A program made the translations under genes and the position numbers. This document shows, piece after piece, positions 49,396 through 61,020 of a stretch of DNA of 64,000 bases. The notes below the pieces were generated by a model. That model had not been told where the DNA came from. It saw nothing but the letters and a program-made list of their open reading frames with translations, and did no database searches. Origin of the DNA: Camarhynchus parvulus. Its lineage: Eukaryota; Chordata; Aves; Passeriformes; Thraupidae. The stretch spans positions 21,995,733 to 22,059,732 of the forward strand of contig NC_044574.1 in NCBI RefSeq assembly GCF_901933205.1. The letters run 5' to 3'. Numbering within the stretch: position 1 is the first letter of the stretch; each line of letters opens with the position of its first letter.

Positions 49396-50671
49396 TAGAT
49401 GATAAAGTTAAATATTTACAATGAATAAACATTTGTTTATTTATTCCTTATAGGACCTTTTGGGAGCTGTTGCTTTTTTTTTTCTCTTCTTTAAAAACAG
49501 CCAAAAAACCAAACAAGAAGCAAAATCTGAGAGTGACCTTCAATTAAGTAAAAAACCTCCATTTCTTATTCTTTTCCAGTTTCTACCAGCAGCAGCAATA
49601 CTCCTATTGTCACTTTAAATACCAAAGAAGCCATCTGCTCTCCAAATACACACAAAGTAAACCCCAAGTTTTTTAAAAGTATAAATGAAACAATAGAGAT
49701 AATAATTGTTCTGCAGGTTTATAATGGTAATGAGCATAATCCATCAGATTTTAGAACACCTCTTCTTATACAAAGCAGAAAAAATAATATTATGAAGGGA
49801 CTGTCCTTCTGTTACATTCCAAGGAGAGTGTATTCATTCATTAAACTCAAACTGTTCCAAGTTTAAAATTATCCTGAAAACTCTTTTCACCCTGTTTCTG
49901 TTTAATCAAACCAGTTACTTTTAAAATATACCAATATACGCCTATTTTTAAAAATATATTAAGGGAAGGGGCAATAATTTGAGAGTCCTTTTAATAAAGC
50001 ATTTGTCCTTTTAATAAACCTTTTAATAAAGGTTTTTGTCTATTGAGGGCATGATAAACTCATATAAATCCATCCACAATTTAACATTATTCAAACTACA
50101 GTAATTCCAAATCAGTTCAAACAGCAGTAGCTACTTTTTGCATGACACATAACCAACCACATGACCTTAAGCTTTAATCCATATTTGACCAACCATCTCA
50201 AGTCTCCTTAATTGTAACAACACTGCCTTGCCAACCATGCACCACCATTTACATAAACTAAGCATTGTTGCATAAGCACTATCTTTCATTGGCTTGATTC
50301 TTCTGTTCTTGAAAGCCATGGCAAAACAATTAACTCAAATGAGAGTGCAGGAGGTCTCAGTCCTTGATTATGAGTCTGAATACAATTCAAGTTTAATACA
50401 TTCCTTGAGGTGTAGATCTGTTAATCTACCCTGGTTGCTTTACTGCCTCAGACTAGCTATGAGAATAACTAAACAGAGAATGTATATCCAGAAGTACAAG
50501 CAAAGAGAACATCCCTGCATCACTGTTATGCAACATTGCTATGGTCAGATAATTTTGAAATGTTAGTTACCTAAAATGAAATGCGATAAGTCATAGTCTG
50601 CCTAATAAATTCTGACTCAGCAGTCTTGGTTTGTGATTCTTAGTTAGAATTCCTGAACTAGTCCTATCACA

Positions 50672-50797
50672 ATTTAAAAACAAAATGAAACAACCAAAAA
50701 AACCCCAAAATAACCCCAAAAAAACAACAAAAAACCAAATAAACCCAAACCAAAAAAAACCTCCAAAAAACCCCAAAACAAGTAAAAAAAAAAAAAC
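50672..50797. repeat. A/C-rich low-complexity tract (CCCCAAAA-like)
   Basis: Runs of A alternate with CC, CCC and CCCC blocks. The minus strand is therefore G/T-only with several G3-G4 runs, and an open frame of Gly/Phe/Trp codons (50591-50776) is purely compositional. Confidence 0.9.
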
Positions 50798-52646
50798 TTC
50801 TTGGAAAATTAGCAGACATTCATCTTCACAGAGGGCATAATATCCATTAGAAAAAATGTATTCATTGCAATCTTTTTTAATTTTCCAAAGAGGTGATAGA
50901 ATCCTTAGCCTCTGTCTTCCCTGTGTCCTTGATCTACTTTTAACATGGTTATGATTTTTCTGGAGTAGAGCTTGCTATGTCAATTTACTGGAACAATTTA
51001 CTAGTCCTTCTGTTTCCCTGTGAGATTTCTATACCTCAAAGCAATTTGTCCCCCAACTTCTTTTGAACTCTCTCATTTTTCTACTACATTGTCATTGATT
51101 TGAGTTTCACATTTCATGAAGAACCATTTGCTTTTTCTTGTCTTTGGTGTTCTTTTGTAGCTTTACTCTCCTGCCACATAGTTTAAAGTGTTTTCTTCTT
51201 CTCAAAGAAAGAATAGAAGAAATTTAGGTCTTCAGCTGATAAGATTTGGACAATCATCACACAACTACTTAAACTTCTCTACTGATGGCGTTCTGCTAAA
51301 CCAGTATTTTACCTTATGCATGAGTGTACCCTCATGCATTTATTTCAGAATTTGAAACCATGCTGTCTCTTTACTTCACTCAAAGTGATCATTGGATTGT
51401 TATTAGAACATACTTTCAAAATTGTAATTTTTTATATACCAGAAATTGAGTCAATAACTACCTTAATCAATGGTGCACAAAATACGAATGACCACATCCC
51501 TAACAAACTCAAATATATTTCATTTTATAGTCTTAATTTTGCAAAAGCAGGGATTGGGATTTTCAGTCATAGATAACAATAAAAATATAATTTTCTCTAC
51601 TTAGCTAAGTATCTAATAAAGGCATTTCAAATCAGTTGAAGAATGGGAAAAGTTTTTAGTTGTTCCTACTAGATCAGCTGTATATTTTTTCATTTCCTTT
51701 ACTAAAAATGTAAGTTTCAGGCTGCTTATGAGCCTCTCATGAGAGTATCTTTTCTTTTACAAGTGACCCTTGAGCTGTCTTCAGCTAAGATCAGGAAGAA
51801 ATTGCAGTTATGGTTTATGATATTGAATGCCAAGTGAGATTACTGAATAAGCAACCAATTGGCCCTTGGATCCTAGCCAGGATGGTAGAAACTGAGGGAA
51901 GCAGACAAGCAGTTGTGAGAATGGGAACAGAGGAGGAGGGGATCTCACTCATCAATCAACAGAATCTTGAGGTTAGATCCTCACCCCAGGTGCAGCTTTC
52001 CCAGCTTGAAAACAGCATCTACCACCTTTTCAAGACAATTTCATATTCTGTAAACACAGTTTAGACAGAAAAAGATTGAAGGTGGACACTGCTCTGATCC
52101 CAATATCATGATCATTTAAATGTTATAGAAGGAAGGAGTTCTGAAAGCCAAAGCCCAAAGTCATAAAGAAGCCAATAGTATTTCAGGCTTGGAGGAGAAC
52201 AACGAATGGCTTTCGACAATTTATGTTTTGAGAATGCAATGTAGCACTTGGGTAAAGTCAGTGGCAATTACATCGCAGCAAAGAGGAATTTTTAATGGGA
52301 AAATATTGCAAAAGATGATGAAAGACCTGTTAGCCTAAATGCAAATGGCACGCAGGTTAATTTTCACTGGAGTAATGTAATCTAGCAATATTTCTACTGA
52401 ATATTACAAAATAATACAAGGCCAGTTTTTGGAAGGTAAACAACTAAAATGATCTGACTACAGTCAGTGAATCTGTATTCAAAGAGAGAGCATGTCTGGA
52501 TACTTCTAAGCTAGTGACAGACACTCTACTGAGGCACTTAAGTTAGATATACAGCTGTCCAAGTATTCTCTGTGGCTGCTGGGGAGATGTAAATGTCTTT
52601 AGAGGGCACTTAGAAACCCCTGAGATTAAACTTTCAGTAAGGAAAT

Positions 52647-52692
52647 TTCCATTTCTTTGCAATGGAAAGTTCCATTTTTTTGCAATGGAAAT
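52647..52692. repeat. Tandem pair of 23-bp hairpin units
   Basis: TTCCATTTCTTTGCAATGGAAAG (units at 52647-52669 and 52670-52692) differ at two positions. Each unit can fold on itself (TTCCATT against AATGGAA). Confidence 0.9.
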
Positions 52693-53523
52693 GGACACAG
52701 CCTTGGGCAAAACAGCTCGTAATTTCATCATCATGATTGTCTGCCTAAAATAAGGAGATCCACAATCAGTCAAGGACTGTATTTGTTAAAAAAATTCTGA
52801 TGTAACTTGGTGGGGAAAAAAGCAATTTATACTATATTTTGTTAGGCACAGTCTTCTATTCCTGAGTGGTCTCTTGAGGAGAAAATAATCAAAATAATTG
52901 AGGAAGGAAGCAAAAAATGCTTTCTATGTGATGGAGTAATTCTTAACAATATGGTAAGAACCTCTTCTGCAGTGAAAGTGTAAGCTAAATAAACTTCTAT
53001 CAAGTTGAGGAAAAAACCAGGATGCCTACAGTAGTTGGTCTAAAATAGAAAAGTCTGATTTTCAACTTACATGAAAAGTATCCAAATCATGTTAACAAAA
53101 ACAACTTTTTCCAAGTCTTAAAAAGGGAACATCTTTAGGTGATTGAAAGACAGAAAAAAAAAAAAAAACTGTGTTCCATATATTTGTAAATACCAAAATT
53201 CTCAGAAAAATTGAGCAGATTTTTTTTACATTTGTAGCATCAGTGTGTTTATTGTGCTGTGCTCAGTAATTCCAATAAATATAAATTTGTTTTGAAACTG
53301 GGGAGAAAAAAATGTCAAAACTTCTTGAAGGGTATAAAGCAGGTCCTCACATTTCTTTGGCCATTAGACTTACAGAATTGAAGGTGTGGTAAATTTTACT
53401 CCCTGTAACTGTTTCTCTCAAAACAACCGACAAAGTTTGCAAACTGACGAAGACAGTGCTAAGATCTAAGATCTATAGAGAAGCGATTTTGCTCTACTGA
53501 GAGTCGCTGGGACTATAACAGAA

Positions 53524-53790
53524 CTTCACAGAACAACTGCAGGTGGAAGGCATCCCTGGAGGTCATCAGGTCCAACCCCACCTTGCTCATGCAGGGTCTC
53601 AGAGATTCAGTTGCCCAGGATCATAGATCATATCCAGAGAGATTTTGAATATCTCTAAGGATGGAGACCAAAAATTCCTTGGGCAATTTTGTTAGTGCTT
53701 GGTCACCCTCAGAGTTTAAACTTTTTTCCTGATGGTCAGACACAACCTCCACAGTTTAGTTTGTACCTATTATCTCTCGTTACAGATACA
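53524..53790 (-). mobile_element. CR1 LINE 3' fragment
   Basis: The plus strand opens 'CTTCACAGAACAACTGCAGG' and 'GAAGGCATCCCTGGAGGTCA' (53547-53566), and reads 'GGTCCAACCCCACCTTGCTC' (53569-53588). Then come 'AGTGCTTGGTCACCCTCAGA' (53693-53712) and 'TTTTTTCCTGATGGTCAGAC' (53722-53741), the reverse complement of a CR1 3' region. It is 5' truncated at about 53790. Confidence 0.9.
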
Positions 53791-54852
53791 AACTCTCAAA
53801 CATTAAACAAAAATCAGCAAGTTAAAGTCCATATATATATGTGTATATATATACATATATATATATATAACTATTTCTAAAATTCTAACTAGACAGGAAA
53901 TATAGGCTATTATTAGCAGAAGTATTTTCAGGTAAAGGCAAATTAGATTTAGTATTGTATTAATATTAGAAAGATAGTGAAAAGTAAAACTAGGTAAGGC
54001 TGTTAGTGTACTAGTAGAACTACTCCTGTGCAGCATTTCCGACTTAATACAAATGTCATCAAACCAAGTATTGTTTAAATCAGTTAGAGAGTGATAAAGA
54101 TTTGCAGAAATATGTTTTAAAAGTAATATTTAATTTATGGAATAAAAACAAAAAGAACAACCCAGGCATTTTAAATCCTTACCCAAAGTGGACAGTATAT
54201 CTTTGAAATCTGCAACACAGTTTATCCCACATGCCAGAAATGCAGACCAAATGAAGCACAAAAAACACACATGGAAGAGGGAACATTGTACCTTAGAGAA
54301 TAGACTTCAGAGACAAAAAAATTGTTCCTCTTGGCTGTGAAAAAAACAATTTATAAAGCCTAGACTAGAATTTTCACTTCCTTAAACTAGCCTTTCCATA
54401 AAATAGTAAGATTTGTGTGTAATCTGTGCTGTCGAATCCATTTTCACCAGATATGGCATAACCATCAAGATAACATTTGACAGTAGAATGTAATTTCCTG
54501 CACATTAGTTGTAAGAGTTGTGTTTTAAACACAACATAGATACTGACAGAACACCAATCTCCTTAACCAGTGTGTGGATAAAAACATCAAAGAGAAGGGC
54601 AGATTTGAAAAGGAGCAAAGCATAACTCTGATACATATTTAAGATTACAACATTGTGAAAGAGTTCAGATAAAAAATGAGTTGCCACCTTCTGAAAATGT
54701 GTTTGCTGCAAATTAAACAATGCTATCCTTTTAGAAAGGATGGACAGAGATGTAGATCCCTGCTTCACTGATTAGGGTACGTGGGTATTATCACAAACAC
54801 CCGAAATCATACAAATGTTTGCAATGGAAAGTTATGGATCCAGATAGGATAT
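53791..54852. other. AT-rich non-coding DNA with (TA)n microsatellite
   Basis: A (TA)n/(TGTA)n microsatellite lies at 53831-53870. No gene or other repeat family recognised. Confidence 0.7.
53831..53870. repeat. (TA)n microsatellite
   Basis: About 40 bases of AT dinucleotide with a GTGTAT interruption. Confidence 0.9.
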
Positions 54853-55670
54853 TAGAATCATAGAATAGTGTGGGTCAGAAGAGATTTTTAAATGTCCAAT
54901 GCCTGGGCCATGAACATGGATATCTTTCACAAGACAAGGTTGTTCAAAGCTCTGTCCATCTTGACCTTGAACATTCCAGGAATGTTGGCATCTACAAATT
55001 CTCTGGGCAACTAGTTCCAGTGTCTGACTGTGGAATTCACATTCTCTGAACAGAGAGAGACAATTCTCTCTCTCAGATTTTTTCCTGGAGAAGCAGAGAA
55101 AAGAATGATCAAAACAATTCTTATCTCATTTGCTGCTCCTGTGTTTGTGCACAAGTGGAATCCATCATGGAAGATTGTTTACCCAAAGGGATTTGGTAAT
55201 TGGATTCTGGTGTGAGTGTTTTGCTTTCTTGACCAATCTCTGCAAGCTGTGTCCTGACAGTCAGTCAGGAGACAGCCAAGAGAGTTTGTTCAGTTGAGTT
55301 CCTGTTCAGTTTTCAGTTTAGATGTAGTGTAATATAGCATAATAAAGTAGTTAATTAGCCTTCTGATATCATGGAGTCCTGCTCCTCATTCTTCCCACCC
55401 ATCAGACAAAAATTACCATGATATCTCCCCATACTTAATATGTTCCTATATACAAGAGAAATCTACCCTCTTTTAGTTGAAAACCATTACCTCTTGCTCT
55501 CTCCCTACAGGCCATGAAAGTCTTCCTCTTTAAGTTCCCTTATTTGTTGAAAGACTGCTCCAAGACCTGCTGTCCATAATCACCTCACCGTTTTTCATAT
55601 GTCTCAGCATGTCTTTCAGAGGATCTGTTCCATGATTTCACCATGAAGAGAGGTAAGACTGACTCAGAGT
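54853..55670 (-). mobile_element. CR1 LINE split by an LTR insertion
   Basis: The plus strand begins with the reverse complement of a CR1 tail ('AGAATCATAGAATAGTGTGG', 54853-54872) and runs to 'TTCCAGTGTCTGAC' (55015-55028), where CR1 stops. It resumes at about 55424 with '...CTTAATATGTTCCTATATAC' (55434-55453), 'GAAATCTACCCTCTTTTAGT' (55460-55479) and 'AAAACCATTACCTCTTGCTC' (55481-55500). These would follow directly in an uninterrupted copy. Further on, 'GAGGATCTGTTCCATGATTT' (55619-55638) resembles the reverse-transcriptase region in antisense, implying an internal deletion or an abutting second CR1. The interruption (55029-55423) is annotated separately. Confidence 0.85.
55029..55423 (+). 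mobile_element. LTR nested in a CR1 (about 395 bp)
   Basis: The insert starts TGTGGAATTC and ends near ...ACCATGATA, where I expect a canonical ...CA that has decayed. It carries AATAAA at 55341-55346, giving plus orientation. Internal landmarks 'GGAGAAGCAGAGAAAAGAAT' (55088-55107) and 'GATATCATGGAGTCCTGCTC' (55364-55383) match an LTR I associate with songbird genomes. The flanking 6-mers TCTGAC (55023-55028) and TCTCCC (55424-55429) agree at four of six positions, consistent with a worn target duplication. The bordering CR1 halves fit together once the insert is removed. A 61-codon frame inside (55030-55215) is not a gene. Confidence 0.82.
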
Positions 55671-56280
55671 TTCAAATATTATGCCTTTTATAGAAGATCA
55701 CTGTTCTCACATATGGCAACAGTTAATGTAAATAGTTCTGTAAAATAGTTCTGTAAAAATTCTGTAAAAGACCATGCCAGCTACTTACACTGAAAATAAA
55801 AACCCAGAAACCTCTGTAAAATATGGAGGGATTCCACTGAAAGATTTATGCTTCATCTGTTTCCTTGTAATATTAATTTGTAGTTTTACCTGGACTCTAT
55901 ATTCTGTGAAAAAATAGTCATTCTCTATTAGTAGACGACTATAGTCTTGTAATATCTAGGTGCAGAAGGAATTCAACAAAAAGTTGCTACAGTAAAGTAT
56001 AATTGTAGAATGGATGGTATTTTTTGGCAGCTTTAGGAATGCTCTAAAAGTTTATTTATTCCATATGATTAGGAGTCTTGAGTGATGGCTTCTGTTCTGT
56101 GCTTTGACAATGCTTGGCTGAGTTTCAGAATTTTCAGTGCAACATTCAAAAGTAGCTTTGAGGCACTTTTGGATCAGAAGTTTTGATGCTTGACTGTCAG
56201 GAGAAGATTCTCTCAAAGTTAAGTCATTATCATAAAACTTCACTAGAAAGCCTTTAACAAAAAAAATTAAAACTTTATTT

Positions 56281-56299
56281 ATATATATATATATATATA
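56281..56299. repeat. (TA)n microsatellite
   Basis: Nine or more AT dinucleotides. Confidence 0.9.
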
Positions 56300-59200
56300 A
56301 TTTACTATGTTTTAAGCTATATATATGAGCATATTCTAGTGGATAAATATTTTTTCTTGATATCAAGAAACTATATATAACAAATAAATATGGATATGGA
56401 GAGGAACATACACGCACACACATATATATGCATGTGTGAATCAGAATTTGGGTCTACATGGACAATCTTTCACACAGTGACTGCTACATAGTATGAAAAT
56501 ATTCATCAATGTAAAACACTGATCTGAAAATTATCTATAAAATAAAAATCTTTGGTCTCAATCTTACTTTCCATTGAGAGAAAATAGTGCATTCAAAACT
56601 CTTTGGGCATAGTAGAGGTTTTTAAGTAACATAATGTTAACAAAACTAACTTTATTCAGAATTCAGTTTTGATATTTTTGATGATTTTATTTATGAAAAT
56701 ATTATTTCAAATAATGCAGTGTTTCTGTCATTGAGCTTATTTTGGAATTCTCTTCAATATAGTGATGCTTGAATGACAGGACCAAGTAGCATTCCTGCCA
56801 AAATAAATAGCCAATTTGGAGAATATACAAAGGGTTGGAAACTGTAGTCATACTCTAAAATATAAATGAAGAAACTGAGGGAAGATTCCCTGAGTGAACT
56901 GTTACAGTTAATGGCTAGTATTGTACCTTGCATTTCATAGCTGACATCCTCTTAGCAATCCTGGACCCATCAAATTCAATTTCAGATTATTGAACTCCAG
57001 TTAGTTTATATCTACACTTTTTTAAAGTGGATCTGGGGTGGGCAGGTGAAAGTACACGTGCAGCAGATGGTTTGGGGCAAAATCCATTAAATTATATACA
57101 TGTTTCAGATAGCTATAATTAGTGTAACATCATGGAGCATAAAATAAAGTATAATATTGCAAAGGGAAATCATTCCTGGCAAAAAAAAAAAAAAAAGGCG
57201 GTCAAGGTATTATAAAAAAAGTTACTCTGATTTAATGAACAACAGAAAAAGAAGCAATGAAGAAATCGTATTTTGGAATTAGTATTATATTTAGGCTGTA
57301 ATTATCAGGTATAACCAATGCATTTTCTAGTCTATCTCCTAAAAGCACAAATGAGTATTTAGTACAGATAGTGACTGCAAGTGCAATAAAAGTAATGAAA
57401 TCCCAACTATTGCAAGTATTTTAAAAAAATGCAAACCAACCAAACAAAAAAAAAAGACAAAAAAACCCCCAAAATTAACATAAAAGGTTGCTATTTGAAA
57501 ACCCACTAATGTCTTTAAATGCACATTTCCAATACCCCCTGTACCATAAGGTCCAACACCATATCCAGCTGTAATATGCTTGTTTTTACCCAGTGCTTCT
57601 AAAAAATCTAATTCATAAATCCAATTTGATTTGGGAAACAGTATCTCTTCATTTTTAAATTTTTTCTCATTTGTTTTCTGAGAGTAGTAAAATAATTATA
57701 TCATTTTAATTTGTGAGGGAGGACCATTGAACTGTTCTTTATGGTCAGCTAACATTTTTCAATGAATTTGTCATTCATTGTTCACAAATCAGTCTGTAAA
57801 CTCTTCACCACCTGTAAAATGAATCTTCATTACACTGCTTTCTGGTCTCTCAGGATTATTTTAAGGTAAATCTGCTCCTAGTGTCCTTGAATGGTTCTGC
57901 CTTTAATCCTGTATCTTCACTGATGTTATGTTTGCTGTCCACCAAGTGAGTAAGTCTGTACCCACATCTGTTGTCTCACGTACCTGAAAGTATTGAAAAC
58001 TCTCACTGTTGATGTTTTTGTGAAATGTCGATTACGTCTCTCTTTCCATTCACAAAGAGTGTCTCCATAATTGTGCACGCCATACAACCTCTCCCAAATC
58101 TTGGTTGTTCCAGCTAATGACAGCTTCTTTGGTCACTCGGCAGCCACTTATCTATTCACAATGCTTACCTACACTTCATCACATTTTAGTTCATGTCTTC
58201 TCATCAAAAGTTGCAACATTAGTTTTAAAACAAGAACAGATGCTGCAATGCATTTGTAACTGTGTCCCATTGAAAAGAACCAAAGCTTGTGCTGAAGCCT
58301 GAGTTTTCAAAGTATTCCTTAACATAAGCCTTTTAATATGAGAGGCTTTCTCTGCTAATTAGTGATTAATAATTTTTTGCTCATCTGAGATACGATGGAA
58401 GAATTTCTAATTCAACAAACAAGGATGTTACTTCTGAGTAAGGCATTAATCTCTTGCTCTTGCTGAAAGATACACTGGTTTTATGTTGTGCCAGAATGCC
58501 AGTGAGAATTATTTTTTTTATGATTTCTAAGAAAAACCTGTCTGATAATGCTTTGCTTGAGCCAGAAAAACAAAAGAGGATTTAGAAAAATCCTTAATAT
58601 ATCTATTTCTTTTAGGTAGCTATATAGCTGGATTTGATTTTTACCTTCCAATGAGTATTTTATTAAAAGAATAGATTATAATTAGGTTTGAAAAAAAATG
58701 TGGTTGGGAAACACACTGCTACATCTTATCCTTAAAGGGTATCACCTTATATCTTCAAACACTTCAAATACTTTTGCATATATGATGCTTGTATGTAATT
58801 TCAGATATTGATTCTGTGCCATTATCTGACCTAGTAGATGAATCCTACAGTACCCTGGATTCCAGTACCCTGGAAACTAGAGTTTTTCAGGGGCCAAGCT
58901 TTTTATGTTGGTCTAGGACACACGTAATAAAGCCCACTATTATTTTGATAATCTTCAGATATTCAATTGTCCAAGTTATTTAGTAATACTATCTAATGCA
59001 AAACTTTTAATATTTGGCCTTTTTATAATATATTTATTTATATTTATAGATAATTTTTAGACAACATGAACATATTTATTAAATTCTTAAAGGCAGCTCT
59101 AAAAATCTCACTATGTGTACCATTCAAGTATTAATTTCAAAAGTTTTCCTGGAAAATTGGTATACCCTTTTTGCCTAAACCCAATCTCCCTAAAACAATG

Positions 59201-59938
59201 TACTAATTTATAAATTAGTGTTAACAGCAGTTTAATCTTCACATACTGTACTAAAATTGAATTATCCATAGGGGAGAATTTTTTAATAATTTACTAAACT
59301 AGAATATAGTAGGATTTATTCAAAGCATATAAGAGTTTCAGTAAATAAGAGCCAATTAAAAATTTTTACATGCATCAAAATGCAATCATTTCCATGCTGT
59401 CTGTAAGGAAGATTATTCCTACCAAAGTTTTAGTTTTTTATGAATGGTGACTGTGGGAGTCTGCCAAATATGAATCAACTTTAGTTCCCCCAGCTTTTAA
59501 TAGAATAAGTTGACCATTCCAACTCAAAGAAATTGGGAGATATCAGAATTAGGACCATAAGAATGGAAGAATTCGACATGACTCTTGTCCTTATCATGGT
59601 CTATTCCTTGATAATGGTATAGTATAATTATAGGACAATTCCCAGGAACTTTTAACAAGCTTAAGGCACAGTATTTATGAATGCCTCTGAAGGAGATTGG
59701 GTCAGATCACAGATATCTCTTCTTTTTAAATCCTTGAAACATACCCTGCCAAAACTGTCATTTCTGCATTTCTGGAACATTCAGAGGACAATCCAAGTGC
59801 AGTGTTTCAGGCCAAAGCAAACAAAAATTCTCAAAGGAAGCAATATTAGAATGCCTATTGCATAATTGCACAATGTTTAATTCATGTTATGAATTTAATT
59901 TAGCATTATAAAGAAATACCTCCAGAACATTCTGTATC

Positions 59939-59959
59939 AAAAAAAAAAAAAAAAAAAAA
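59939..59959. repeat. Poly(A) run, about 21 nt
   Basis: An uninterrupted A run with no recognisable retroposon body upstream. Confidence 0.85.
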
Positions 59960-60351
59960 CAGAGAAAATTTCTATTAGCTTAAAAGAAAGAATGGCAGAG
60001 TTTTGTAATGAATCTAGAACCAATATTACTCCATAGGAAAATAGAAATTAGATTTTTTTTCAAGAAAATGGAAGTGTTGATGTGGTCAAATACAGCTTAT
60101 GTCTCCAGAAGTATCAGTTTCTAACTAGATAGGGTGGAAGTCTAAAACTTTCTTATTATTCCTGAGAACACCATTGTCTGATTTGACCAGATGTATTTTT
60201 CTTATTCAAAATCATAAGTGCTTATAAAGCATATGTAAAATGCGGGTTTCCCAAATTAGAGGAATTAATCAGAATACAGAAAAAGTTGATGCTGCCCTCT
60301 GCAGACACACAGGCTTAGAAGATTTACAGAAGGTTTCATTTCCTGAGAAAA

Positions 60352-60418
60352 TTGGGGTTTTTGGTTTTTTGGTTGGTTTTTGGTTGGTTCTTTTTTTTTT
60401 TTTATTTTTGGTTTGTGG
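60352..60418. repeat. T/G-rich low-complexity tract
   Basis: Imperfect GGTTTTTTGGTT units and a T run. It is the strand-opposite counterpart of the A/C tract at 50672-50797. Confidence 0.85.
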
Positions 60419-60669
60419 ATGGATCCTGGGTGGTTTGGGACTGTTAAGAGGTCTGAAATGACAAAGCACACAAACAACCATCAGTATTAAAATGGATCTG
60501 GTAACATAAAAAGAAACAGGAATAAATTGCCTTGAACGCACTGAACTGAAAAGAACTGTTGAGACACAATGTCATGGGAGTATACAAAAGCAAACTCATT
60601 TTCAGATAACAAATACAAACAAAATGTATTTGCTATGAAGACCAGTGGCTAAAAATAATAAAGAGTGGG

Positions 60670-61020
60670 GGTAAGTACAGCGACGCCCCAATGGCAGTTA
60701 ACCACCATCAGGTGTATTGTCACTACATGGCCAAGGACTGTGACCCAAAGCACACAAACACACTTGGGAGGCCTTTCATTCAAGGGTACAAAGAAGAGTT
60801 TCAGTCCTCACAAAGGGCCAATATATCAGTAACAGATGCCCAGCATGAAACAGTTGCTCAGCCAGAGACAGACAGGGGCACATAGTCTTGGGAAGTCTCT
60901 GGGCACCATCCCAGACCCGAGCAGAGGCTTCCTGTCACAGACCCACTGCTCTGAAGATGACCACACAAAGGAGAGAGGGGACAGGGTGGTGTGCTCCTGC
61001 CACACCCAATGGCATGTCTA
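60670..61020. other. GC-richer patch, unidentified
   Basis: It is distinctly less AT-rich than its surroundings. It holds plus frames of 64 codons (60691-60885) and 72 codons (60836-61054) with no domain I recognise. No LTR or CR1 landmarks were found. It may be a diverged repeat. Confidence 0.35.

Larger units (their letters stand above)
49396..53523. other. AT-rich non-coding DNA, no gene seen
   Basis: Holds an A/C-rich tract (50672-50797) and a tandem hairpin repeat (52647-52692). The longest frame is 90 codons (50294-50566, plus) without recognised domains. Repeated TTTTAATAAA units occur at 49988-50030. Confidence 0.65.
55671..60669. other. AT-rich non-coding DNA, no gene seen
   Basis: Contains (TA)n at 56281-56299, A-rich tracts at 57181-57196 and 57421-57480, a poly(A) run of about 21 at 59939-59959, and a T/G-rich tract at 60352-60418. 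Frames up to 123 codons (56052-56423, minus) are AT-driven and cross the (TA)n repeat. No repeat family was recognised. Confidence 0.65.

Noticed and set aside
50591..50776. Gly/Phe/Trp-rich small protein on the minus strand
   Set aside because: It is a direct translation of a low-complexity A/C tract.
59900..59959. Poly(A) run as the tail of a processed pseudogene
   Set aside because: The upstream sequence is AT-rich without coding character, and no flanking target duplication was seen.
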